From Porticoccaceae bacterium (lineage in GTDB: Bacteria; Pseudomonadota; Gammaproteobacteria; Pseudomonadales; Porticoccaceae): 5,506 bases of DNA. Positions 1 to 5,506 of the stretch are shown here, in pieces. Position numbers and translations under genes: made by a program. The notes beneath the pieces were generated by a model, which had not been told where the DNA came from, ran no database searches, and saw only the letters and a program-made list of their open reading frames with translations. Location: NCBI GenBank assembly GCA_003491845.1, contig DNBN01000270.1:1-5506 (forward strand), in the 5' to 3' direction. Numbering within the stretch: position 1 is the first letter of the stretch; every line of letters begins with the position of its first letter.

Positions 1-12
1 ATTGATATTAAT

Positions 13-18
13 AGGGAA
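13..18 (+). promoter_or_regulatory. Ribosome binding site of flhA
   Basis: An AGGGAA purine run ends about nine bases before the ATG at 28, an acceptable Shine-Dalgarno distance. It supports ATG 28 over the next in-frame ATG at 64 (residue 13), where the only purine run (AGGA, 59-62) abuts the start codon. No promoter is visible in the 27 bases before flhA, so its transcription presumably comes from upstream of the window. Confidence 0.6.
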
Positions 19-27
19 ATAACCAAG

Positions 28-2139
28 ATGGAAAATGCCATACTGTCGGATCTACGTCAGGACATGTCAAAAATCGAACTGTCTGGGCTCGGCATTCCTG
101 CTTTAGTTCTGCTTATTATTTCTATGTTGATCTTACCTCTACCCTCTTTTCTGTTAGATTTTCTGTTTACGTTTAATATATTGCTGGGCGTGATCATCAT
201 TATGATCGCTATTAATAGCTCAAAACCCCTAGATTTCTCTGCTTTTCCGTCAATTCTTTTACTTGCAACTATGCTGAGGCTTGGCCTAAATGTAGCCTCC
301 ACACGGCTTGTTCTTGTAAAAGGCCACGAAGGACCAGATGCTGCTGGCAAGGTCATCGAGGCTTTCGGTGAATTTGTGATCGGCGGAAACTATCTGGTCG
401 GTTTCATCATTTTCGCAATTCTGATGATTATTAACTTTATCGTAGTTACAAAAGGAGCTGGTCGAGTGTCAGAGGTGATTGCCCGATTTACTCTGGATGC
501 TATGCCCGGAAAGCAAATGGCTATTGATGCTGACCTTAATGCGGGTGTGATCGATCAAGAAACTGCGAAACATAGACGAGCTGAGATTTCTCAAGAATCT
601 GACTTTTTTGGATCAATGGATGGTGCTTCCAAGTTTGTTCGAGGGGATGCTATTGCCGGCATGTTAATTTTATTGATCAATATTGTAGGCGGACTCATTA
701 TTGGTATATCCCAGCATGATCTTAGCTTTACTGAAGCTGGGCGAATATATGTTCTTTTAACGATTGGGGACGGGCTAGTCGCGCAGATCCCTTCTCTGCT
801 TCTTTCCCTTGCCACTGCCATTATTGTTACGAGAGTCACGACATCAGAATCAATGACTATTCAAGCTAAGAGTCAATTAGCCAACCCCATGGCTTTAATG
901 ATTGCTGGAGGCATCTTAGTGTTGCTGGGTCTAGTCCCAGGAATGCCATCTCTTATTTTCTTAACCTTGGGTTTGAGCGCCTTTGGTGTTGGATATAGTT
1001 TGTCTAAGTCAAATGGAAAAATTGACGACATATCAAGCTCTGATTTAGCCGAAGTTGAATCTCCTGCCGATCCTATGGGAGAGGAATTAAATTGGGATGA
1101 TGTTGAGCAGGTTGACCTTATAGGTCTAGATATTGGCTATGGCCTTATACCACTTGTCAATCCAGAAACGGGAGGCCAACTTTTACCTCGAGTAAAAGGT
1201 GTTCGGAAAAAGTTATCTGCTGAGTTAGGCTTTCTTATTCAGCCCATCCGTATTCGAGACAACCTAGATCTGGAGCCAGACGTATACAACATTGTTATGA
1301 ATGGCGTGGTGAGGGGAAAAGGCGAAATAAAAGTCGGAAAAGAAATGGCAATTAATCCAGGACAAGTTCATGGGTCTCTTGAGGGCGAACCTACAAAAGA
1401 GCCTGCATTTGGCTTAGATGCTATTTGGATTGATCCAGCTCAGAGGGACTATGCAAGAACGCTAGGCTATACCGTCGTTGATCCTGCTACAGCAATCGCG
1501 ACCCATTTGAATACTCTGTTGCGAAATAATGCCTCAGAACTAATAAGTCATGATGAGACACAACAGTTACTGGATAAAGTGGCCGAACGCGCTCCTAAGC
1601 TAGTGGAGGACTTAGTTCCTGGAAAATTACCCTTAGCGACTATAACCAATGTCCTACAAAACATTCTTGATGAATCTATTTCAGTCCGAGATATGCGCAC
1701 AATTATTGAAGTCCTTTCAACAGAAAGCAGTCGTACTCAGGATGTTGAAGATCTAACAGCAGCTATAAGACCTAGGCTAGGCAGAATGATTATGCAAAAC
1801 TTAGTTGATGTTAACGATAGTCTCCCAGTAATGACTCTCAACCCAGCGTTGGAGCAAATGTTACACAATATCTTGCAGCAAAGTAGCTCCACCCAAAGTG
1901 TGGTTATTGAGCCAAAATTAGCTGAGGGCCTTTTTAACGCTTTAGCGAAAAACTCTCAAGATGTCGAAAATCAGGGTCATGCAGCTGTGCTAGTTGTATC
2001 ACCTAACATTCGTCCTTGGTTAGCAAAACTAATAAGGCATCGCCTAGCTGATCTAACGGTACTCTCGTACAGCGAAATCCCGGATGACCAATCGGTAAAT
2101 GTGGTCGCTACTATTGATGTTGACACTACTGAATCTTAA
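28..2139 (+). CDS. flhA: Flagellar biosynthesis protein FlhA (type III export gate)
   Basis: This 703-residue protein is the large integral-membrane component of the flagellar type III export gate. It couples the proton gradient to export and docks chaperone-substrate complexes at the base of the basal body. About eight hydrophobic segments lie in residues 21-325 (roughly 21-38, 42-61, 70-88, 122-140, 207-227, 241-267, 286-304, 307-324). The signature stretches of the FHIPEP family are intact: RLGLNVASTR (84-93), the cytoplasmic loop MPGKQMAIDADLNAG (159-173), and SMDGASKFVRGDAIAG (196-211). Asp207 there matches the conserved Asp208 of Salmonella FlhA, implicated in proton-coupled export. An acidic linker (about 330-362) leads to the cytoplasmic domain (363-703), which contains PAFGLDAIWID (459-469) and TVVDPATAIATHL (482-494), both typical of FlhA. 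Length is close to the usual 690-700. The gene looks intact; assignment to FlhA rather than a virulence SctV homologue rests on the flhF-flhG-fliA neighbours and sequence similarity. Confidence 0.98.
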   Translation: MENAILSDLRQDMSKIELSGLGIPALVLLIISMLILPLPSFLLDFLFTFNILLGVIIIMIAINSSKPLDFSAFPSILLLATMLRLGLNVASTRLVLVKGHEGPDAAGKVIEAFGEFVIGGNYLVGFIIFAILMIINFIVVTKGAGRVSEVIARFTLDAMPGKQMAIDADLNAGVIDQETAKHRRAEISQESDFFGSMDGASKFVRGDAIAGMLILLINIVGGLIIGISQHDLSFTEAGRIYVLLTIGDGLVAQIPSLLLSLATAIIVTRVTTSESMTIQAKSQLANPMALMIAGGILVLLGLVPGMPSLIFLTLGLSAFGVGYSLSKSNGKIDDISSSDLAEVESPADPMGEELNWDDVEQVDLIGLDIGYGLIPLVNPETGGQLLPRVKGVRKKLSAELGFLIQPIRIRDNLDLEPDVYNIVMNGVVRGKGEIKVGKEMAINPGQVHGSLEGEPTKEPAFGLDAIWIDPAQRDYARTLGYTVVDPATAIATHLNTLLRNNASELISHDETQQLLDKVAERAPKLVEDLVPGKLPLATITNVLQNILDESISVRDMRTIIEVLSTESSRTQDVEDLTAAIRPRLGRMIMQNLVDVNDSLPVMTLNPALEQMLHNILQQSSSTQSVVIEPKLAEGLFNALAKNSQDVENQGHAAVLVVSPNIRPWLAKLIRHRLADLTVLSYSEIPDDQSVNVVATIDVDTTES

Positions 2140-2145
2140 GGAAAA
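2138..2145 (+). promoter_or_regulatory. Ribosome binding site of flhF overlapping the flhA stop
   Basis: AAGGAAAA shares two bases with the flhA TAA stop and sits at a suitable distance from the ATG at 2151. This fixes the flhF start and suggests translational coupling with flhA. Confidence 0.6.
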
Positions 2146-2150
2146 GTTAC

Positions 2151-3380
2151 ATGGAACTACAGCGAATACTGGCTAAGGACTCTCGTACTGCAATGGAGCA
2201 AGTGCATGCAAGATTTGGTAAGGATGCTTTAGTCGTTTCCAACAAACGCGCCAGGAATAAAACCGAACTCATTGTTGCCATTGAACTTGAAGAAGGTTCA
2301 GCGGCGGCTCTCGAGGAAATGCAATTTCAGGGAGATGATTCTTTAGTAAACTTACAAGAAGATTCAACTAGCTTTGATCAAGTAATGGAATCCAAGGTCT
2401 TCAAAACCATTCCAGACAGTGATGTCGACACAAAAGACTCTACTGCTTTCCTATCTACTTTTGGCGACGATACAAAAGTTCAGCCCGATGTTGGACACGA
2501 AAAACGCGAGCAATTGCATGCTCGCGAAATTGTTGACTTAGTTAAACATGAACTCGCCATTATGCGTCGAGAGATAAAATTATCGAGCCAGCTGGAGGCA
2601 TGGAGCAATTCTCAAATTGTCTCTGAATCAATGCGCCCCTTGGTGGCTGCTCTCAATGATTCTGGCATGCCCTTATCCCTACAGACAATGGTAACGGACA
2701 CAATTAACCAAAGTCACACATATGACCAAGCCTTGTATAATATTGCTAAAGTTCTTGGTGTAAACATTAATAGCACAGATATTCTTGATGATATGCAGGG
2801 TGTACATATTATCTGCGGGAATTCTGGCTCAGGAAAAACTTTGATGGCGGCTAGGCTCGCCTACCAAAAGATTTTAGAGTATGGAGAGAATTCTGTCGCG
2901 ATAGTGAGTTTTAAAGATTCTCGGTTTGGCGCTTGGAGTCAGCTTCAACTATTGGGATCTCAGGCAGGAGTCGATACTTTTAAGGCAGACTCTGAAACTA
3001 CACTAAATAATTTGTTACAAGAACTTTCCTCGCGAAAACTAATTATCGTTGATACCCCTGGTGTTGGGGCCGAAACAACGTTAAATACCCTCACTAATCT
3101 TTTACCTGAAGCTAATTGTCATTTGGTTGTTGCTGCTGACTCCTCAGAGGGTGGCATTAAAAAGTATATCGATATGAATAGTAAATCTTGGATGTCGGTG
3201 ATGGTCTCGAAGCTTGAGGAAAACGCTCGGCCTTGGCCTCTTATAAATGTAATGATTAATAATAGTGCTGCTATTTCATTAGCGGTAGGATCCCCATCGA
3301 TAAACGAACACGCGACACTAATTGATGGTGTTAGCTTAGTAGAGAATAGTCTCTGCGGGCTACCACTGAGTTTTGTTTGA
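2151..3380 (+). CDS. flhF: Flagellar biosynthesis protein FlhF, SRP-type GTPase with divergent motifs
   Basis: FlhF is a GTPase related to SRP54/FtsY that marks the cell pole where a flagellum is assembled. The 409-residue product starts with the typical FlhF N-terminus (MELQRILAKDSRTAMEQV, compare the family pattern K-x-x-R-F-x-A-x-D-x-R-x-A). A variable acidic B region follows (about 45-120), then a helical N domain (about 122-212), then the G domain (about 217-409). The P-loop is GNSGSGKTL (223-231), G3 is DTPG (301-304) and the G4 position is SKLE (353-356). Family members usually have GxxGxGKTT, DTAG and TKLD, and a D-[ST]-Y-R-I-G-A element; here the last reads DSRFGA (256-261), so the usual aspartate position appears to hold Lys255. 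Nucleotide use may therefore be altered. Length is within the family range (about 370-500). The start has a good AAGG site overlapping the flhA stop, and the 11-base spacing suggests one transcript. Confidence 0.93.
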   Translation: MELQRILAKDSRTAMEQVHARFGKDALVVSNKRARNKTELIVAIELEEGSAAALEEMQFQGDDSLVNLQEDSTSFDQVMESKVFKTIPDSDVDTKDSTAFLSTFGDDTKVQPDVGHEKREQLHAREIVDLVKHELAIMRREIKLSSQLEAWSNSQIVSESMRPLVAALNDSGMPLSLQTMVTDTINQSHTYDQALYNIAKVLGVNINSTDILDDMQGVHIICGNSGSGKTLMAARLAYQKILEYGENSVAIVSFKDSRFGAWSQLQLLGSQAGVDTFKADSETTLNNLLQELSSRKLIIVDTPGVGAETTLNTLTNLLPEANCHLVVAADSSEGGIKKYIDMNSKSWMSVMVSKLEENARPWPLINVMINNSAAISLAVGSPSINEHATLIDGVSLVENSLCGLPLSFV

Positions 3381-3470
3381 CTACCACCAAGGGATGAAGG
3401 AAAATGGAGAGAGGTGTAATTCTTTCAAAAGGCTTAGCTAACAGCGCTTGCCCCGAGGTCATATAACACA
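3381..3470 (+). other. 90-base flhF-flhG spacer with purine-rich tract and micro-ORF
   Basis: This gap is long compared with the 11-base and 1-base spacings at the other junctions. It opens with a purine-rich run (about 3389-3415) containing AAGGAAAATGG. The ATG at 3404 opens a 20-codon frame ending at TAA 3464-3466, four bases before the flhG GTG. A second ATG at 3394 opens a 15-codon frame. In the flhG frame a TAG at 3435-3437 closes the region and no ATG, GTG or TTG lies between it and 3471, so flhG cannot extend upstream. I see no sigma-28, sigma-54 or strong sigma-70 promoter and no terminator hairpin. Whether the 20-codon frame is translated is unknown; its AAGG is only about three bases from its ATG, which argues against it. 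Confidence 0.4.
3455..3458 (+). promoter_or_regulatory. Weak ribosome binding site of flhG
   Basis: GAGG lies 12 bases before the GTG at 3471, longer than the usual 5-9. Together with the GTG start it predicts modest translation of flhG. FlhG level matters because it limits flagellar number, so weak initiation could be meaningful, but that is inference. Confidence 0.4.
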
Positions 3471-4295
3471 GTGAATAGCTCGCCCACTCAAATTATCGGC
3501 ATTGCTAGCGGCAAAGGTGGCGTCGGGAAGACTACTATCTCGGCAAACATTGCAGTGGCACTGGCAGAACGTGGAAACAATGTAATGTTGTTCGATGCAG
3601 ACTTAGGTCTTGCCAACGCTCAGCTTGCCTTGGGGTGCAAGGCTCCTTTTAACTTTAGCCATGTGTTGGCTGGAGAAAAATCATTAAAAGAGATAATCGT
3701 AGAAGGTCCTAAAGGAGTGAAGCTAGTCCCAGGCGCAAGTGGTATCCAACGCTTAGCCTCTTTGAGTGCCACTGAAGTGGCTGGTATCATTCATTCCTTT
3801 TCGGAACTTGAGGACGAGCTCGACTACTTCATTGTTGACATGGCAGCTGGATTATCGGATTCAGTGATGGCTTTTCTTGCAGCTTGCCAACATCGCTTTA
3901 TTGTTCTTAAAAATGAGCCCTCTTCGATTGCCGACGCTTACGCTACAATAAAAGTCATGATTCAAGACTATAGTTTGGACAATATTTGCGTTATTCCTAA
4001 CGGTGTTTTATCTCAAAATGAAGGCCGACACTTATACCGAAGCATCAACTCAGTTATAAAAAACTTTTTGGGTGGTGAGGTAAACTATCTGCACTCCATT
4101 TCCGAAGATGAAATGTTGCTAAGAGCAATCAAAGCATCACAGCCTATTTTGTCTTTTGCTCCTGCGAGCCCTGGAGCGCGTGATTTTTCTGCTGTGGCGG
4201 ATATTCTGGAAGCACTACCAAAACACGATTCAATCTCAGGTGGACTGCAATTTTTTGTTGAGCGGATGGCTGCTCACCAGACTGATAAGGCTTAA
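3471..4295 (+). CDS. flhG: Flagellar number regulator FlhG/FleN (MinD-type ATPase)
   Basis: FlhG (FleN in Pseudomonas) is a MinD/ParA-family ATPase that restrains flagellar number by acting on FlhF and, in polar flagellates, on the master activator FleQ/FlrA. The 274-residue product has the deviant Walker A motif SGKGGVGKTT (13-22) with the signature Lys15, the switch I element FDADLGLAN (41-49), and a switch II element VDMAAG (122-127) where most homologues read DTAAG. NEPSSIADAYATIK (148-161) matches the family's DEPTSITDAYALIK. The C-terminus keeps GGLQFFVERM (257-266), matching the G-H-L-E-F-F-V-E-R-L ending of FleN/FlhG and distinguishing it from MinD. The start is GTG 3471: an in-frame TAG at 3435 with no start codon between excludes a longer form. 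The protein therefore has only about a dozen residues before the P-loop and no DQAxxLR FlhF-activating motif. It lies downstream of flhF and one base before fliA. Confidence 0.95.
   Translation: MNSSPTQIIGIASGKGGVGKTTISANIAVALAERGNNVMLFDADLGLANAQLALGCKAPFNFSHVLAGEKSLKEIIVEGPKGVKLVPGASGIQRLASLSATEVAGIIHSFSELEDELDYFIVDMAAGLSDSVMAFLAACQHRFIVLKNEPSSIADAYATIKVMIQDYSLDNICVIPNGVLSQNEGRHLYRSINSVIKNFLGGEVNYLHSISEDEMLLRAIKASQPILSFAPASPGARDFSAVADILEALPKHDSISGGLQFFVERMAAHQTDKA
4286..4290 (+). promoter_or_regulatory. Ribosome binding site of fliA inside the end of flhG
   Basis: TAAGG lies within the last sense codons of flhG, six bases before the GTG at 4297. It decides the fliA start. The open frame extends upstream to 4156, but that part only overlaps flhG out of frame and does not resemble sigma factor sequence. 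Confidence 0.65.
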
Positions 4296-4296
4296 T

Positions 4297-5007
4297 GTGA
4301 CAGATCTAGGTTTATACGATGAAGTTGGAAACGCTGGCCAGTCAAATGATGCACTTATAGAGCATATTGGTCTAGTTAAACGCGTTTGTATTCATCTCAA
4401 AAGCCGGCTACCAAACTACATGGAACTTGACGAACTTATTCAGGTGGGAACCATTGGTCTAATTGAAGCTGCAAAATCCTTTGATAAAAGTAAAGGTGTC
4501 GAATTTGAAATATTCGCTAGAACGCGTATTCGCGGGGCAGTCCTTGATCAAGTAAGAAAGCTCTCTTATCTGCCACGCTCTGCGATGGTGAGCATTAGAG
4601 ACCATAATGAAGCAACAGCAGCGCTGTCTGGACAGCTAGGGAGAGAACCAACGCAATCTGAGTTGGCTGACTTTATGGGGAAAGATTTAGAAAGCTTCCA
4701 TAAAGAGCGAGCTCACGCGCATCGGTTCCAGACTGTTTCTTTAGAATCACAACTTCCAGACACTGTTGATCTTCCCTCAAGTGAAAATAACGAACCTGAA
4801 GCAAAGCTTGCTACAAAACAAATGATGGAGTCGCTTGCAGACTCAATTGACTGTCTTCCGGAAAGAGAAAAAACCATTGTGACTCTATATTATGTTGAAG
4901 AGATGAATCTCAAAGAGATCGGTGCGGTTTTAGAGGTCAGTGAGTCACGAGTCAGTCAAATGCTTTCCGCAACAATCAAGCAGCTAAGAAAACATTTAAC
5001 AGATTAG
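4297..5007 (+). CDS. fliA: Flagellar sigma factor FliA (sigma-28, RpoF)
   Basis: FliA directs RNA polymerase to late flagellar promoters (filament, motor, chemotaxis genes) and is normally held inactive by the anti-sigma factor FlgM until FlgM is exported. From the GTG at 4297 the product is 236 residues, close to the 239 of E. coli FliA. Region 2 spans about 20-90 and includes LPNYMELDELIQVGTIGL (38-55) and RTRIRGAVLDQVRKL (75-89). Region 3 covers about 93-140. Region 4 covers about 175-233, with PEREKTIVTLYYVEEMNLKE (188-207) and the helix-turn-helix LEVSESRVSQM (212-222), nearly identical to the E. coli segment. The part joining regions 2 and 3 differs from the usual D-W-x-P-R-S-V-R-R: it reads SYLPRSAMVS (90-99). 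An earlier start is rejected because the preceding frame only overlaps flhG; ATG 4295 is followed at once by TGA. Starting one base after the flhG stop implies coupled translation. Confidence 0.96.
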   Translation: MTDLGLYDEVGNAGQSNDALIEHIGLVKRVCIHLKSRLPNYMELDELIQVGTIGLIEAAKSFDKSKGVEFEIFARTRIRGAVLDQVRKLSYLPRSAMVSIRDHNEATAALSGQLGREPTQSELADFMGKDLESFHKERAHAHRFQTVSLESQLPDTVDLPSSENNEPEAKLATKQMMESLADSIDCLPEREKTIVTLYYVEEMNLKEIGAVLEVSESRVSQMLSATIKQLRKHLTD

Positions 5008-5023
5008 CTAACAGGTACCTTTG
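5008..5023. other. Convergent junction between fliA and the coiled-coil gene
   Basis: Only 16 bases separate the two stop codons. TAACA (5009-5013) and TGTTA (5022-5026) could pair across an eight-base loop containing GGTACC, and the right arm overlaps the minus-strand stop. Five AT-rich pairs and no clean T-run make this a poor intrinsic terminator. How the two convergent transcripts end is not apparent. Confidence 0.3.
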
Positions 5024-5506
5024 TTACTGCTTGGTTGTTTCAATAGAGTAGAAAATTAAGTTAGGATCCCTCGGCACTACCGCTGTCCCTTTCTGCCTTT
5101 GCTGAAGATCTGTCTGTCGCTCCAATACATCTAAGTATTTTTCTCGCTCCAAAGTTACCAAGGCCTCTACGTCTGAATTTAGCTTTTTGGCGTTGGCTAA
5201 TTCAAGTTCAACTTTACTGATTTGCTCATTTAACAAATCGGTAACGTTTGAAACTTTAGTAATATGCTGATGAACTTGATTCACCTCTTCCTTAAGTGCA
5301 ACAACTTCCGTAGCAACCTTATCAGTTTCGATGGCTATCCGCTTTGCAGCTGCCTCTGGCATGCTGTTTCTTAGCTCCGCAACACTTAAATCCGCTTTTT
5401 CAACCGCCGCGCTGAGCTCTGCTTGTTTTTCAACAACCTCTTTTTGAGATACGGTTAAATCTTGAATAATGGTATTAACATCGACTACGCTCGACGAGGT
5501 TATTGT
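5024..5506 (-). CDS. Coiled-coil protein of unknown function, C-terminal part (start outside window)
   Basis: I do not recognise this gene. The minus-strand frame runs open from the TAA at 5024-5026 to the window edge, giving at least 160 residues of C-terminal sequence. The methionine at 5360-5362 (visible residue 49) is most likely internal: 48 codons upstream of it remain open with the same composition and heptad pattern. Two helical blocks are apparent, about 7-46 (VVDVNTIIQDL, EVVEKQAELSAAVEKADL) and about 54-136 (VATEVVALKEEVNQV, LLNEQISKVELELANAKKL). They are rich in Glu, Lys, Gln, Val and Leu with hydrophobic residues spaced three and four apart, as in coiled coils. A Met-Pro near 49-50 may break the helix. 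A non-coil tail of about 24 residues follows, containing VVPRDPNLIFYSIE. No transmembrane segment or signal is visible in this part. It converges on fliA, so it is not in the flagellar operon. A structural, division-related or phage-like coiled-coil protein are all possible; none can be supported. Confidence 0.7.
   Translation of the reverse strand, partial: TITSSSVVDVNTIIQDLTVSQKEVVEKQAELSAAVEKADLSVAELRNSMPEAAAKRIAIETDKVATEVVALKEEVNQVHQHITKVSNVTDLLNEQISKVELELANAKKLNSDVEALVTLEREKYLDVLERQTDLQQRQKGTAVVPRDPNLIFYSIETTKQ

Noticed and set aside
57..356. 99-codon minus-strand open frame within flhA
   Set aside because: It lies wholly antisense to the conserved membrane region of flhA, has no domain likeness and no convincing ribosome site; a shadow frame.
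591..839. 82-codon minus-strand open frame within flhA
   Set aside because: Antisense to the highly conserved FHIPEP region; composition reflects the opposite strand.
3378..3471. Frameshift hiding a longer FlhG N-terminus or FlhF C-terminus
   Set aside because: FlhF ends at a normal length and none of the three frames in the gap encodes a recognisable FlhG N-terminal motif.
4156..4296. Possible N-terminal extension of fliA (47 codons)
   Set aside because: It overlaps the end of flhG out of frame, is rich in Trp and Leu unlike any sigma factor N-terminus, and the GTG at 4297 has a good ribosome site and gives the normal FliA length.
3434..5014. 11-base direct repeat TTAGCTAACAG at 3434-3444 and 5004-5014
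   Set aside because: Both copies lie at gene junctions, which looked like an insertion or attachment trace. However, several 11-base repeat pairs are expected by chance in 5.5 kb, and nothing mobile lies between them.
5009..5026. Inverted repeat around GGTACC as a bidirectional terminator
   Set aside because: Only five weak pairs, an eight-base loop and no T-run on either side.

Overview
The window holds the distal half of a flagellar gene cluster from a gammaproteobacterium-like organism, probably with a polar flagellum. The order flhA-flhF-flhG(fleN)-fliA, all on the + strand, is the arrangement known from Pseudomonas, Vibrio, Shewanella and Marinobacter. The pairing of an SRP-type GTPase (FlhF) with a MinD-type ATPase (FlhG) is the usual control of polar flagellar site and number. 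The DNA is fairly AT-rich. I cannot name the genus from sequence alone.

Layout: 1-27 is the tail of an upstream spacer carrying the flhA ribosome site. flhA (28-2139) encodes the export-gate membrane protein. flhF (2151-3380) follows after 11 bases. A 90-base gap, unusual within this tight operon, precedes flhG (GTG start, 3471-4295). fliA (GTG start, 4297-5007) begins one base after the flhG stop. Converging on fliA, 16 bases away, is the 3' end of a minus-strand gene (5024 to beyond 5506). It encodes a coiled-coil protein I do not recognise, and its start lies outside the window.

Together: FlhA is the core of the flagellar type III export gate. FlhF and FlhG decide where and how many flagella form. 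FliA (sigma-28) transcribes late flagellar and chemotaxis genes once export begins. The cheY/cheZ/cheA genes that commonly follow fliA are not here.

No wholly new system is evident. The points worth a second look are the eroded GTPase motifs of FlhF (G1, G2 and G4 all altered), an FlhG that begins almost directly at its P-loop and lacks the N-terminal DQAxxLR FlhF-activating motif, changed residues in the promoter-reading part of FliA, and the convergent coiled-coil gene where chemotaxis genes are expected.
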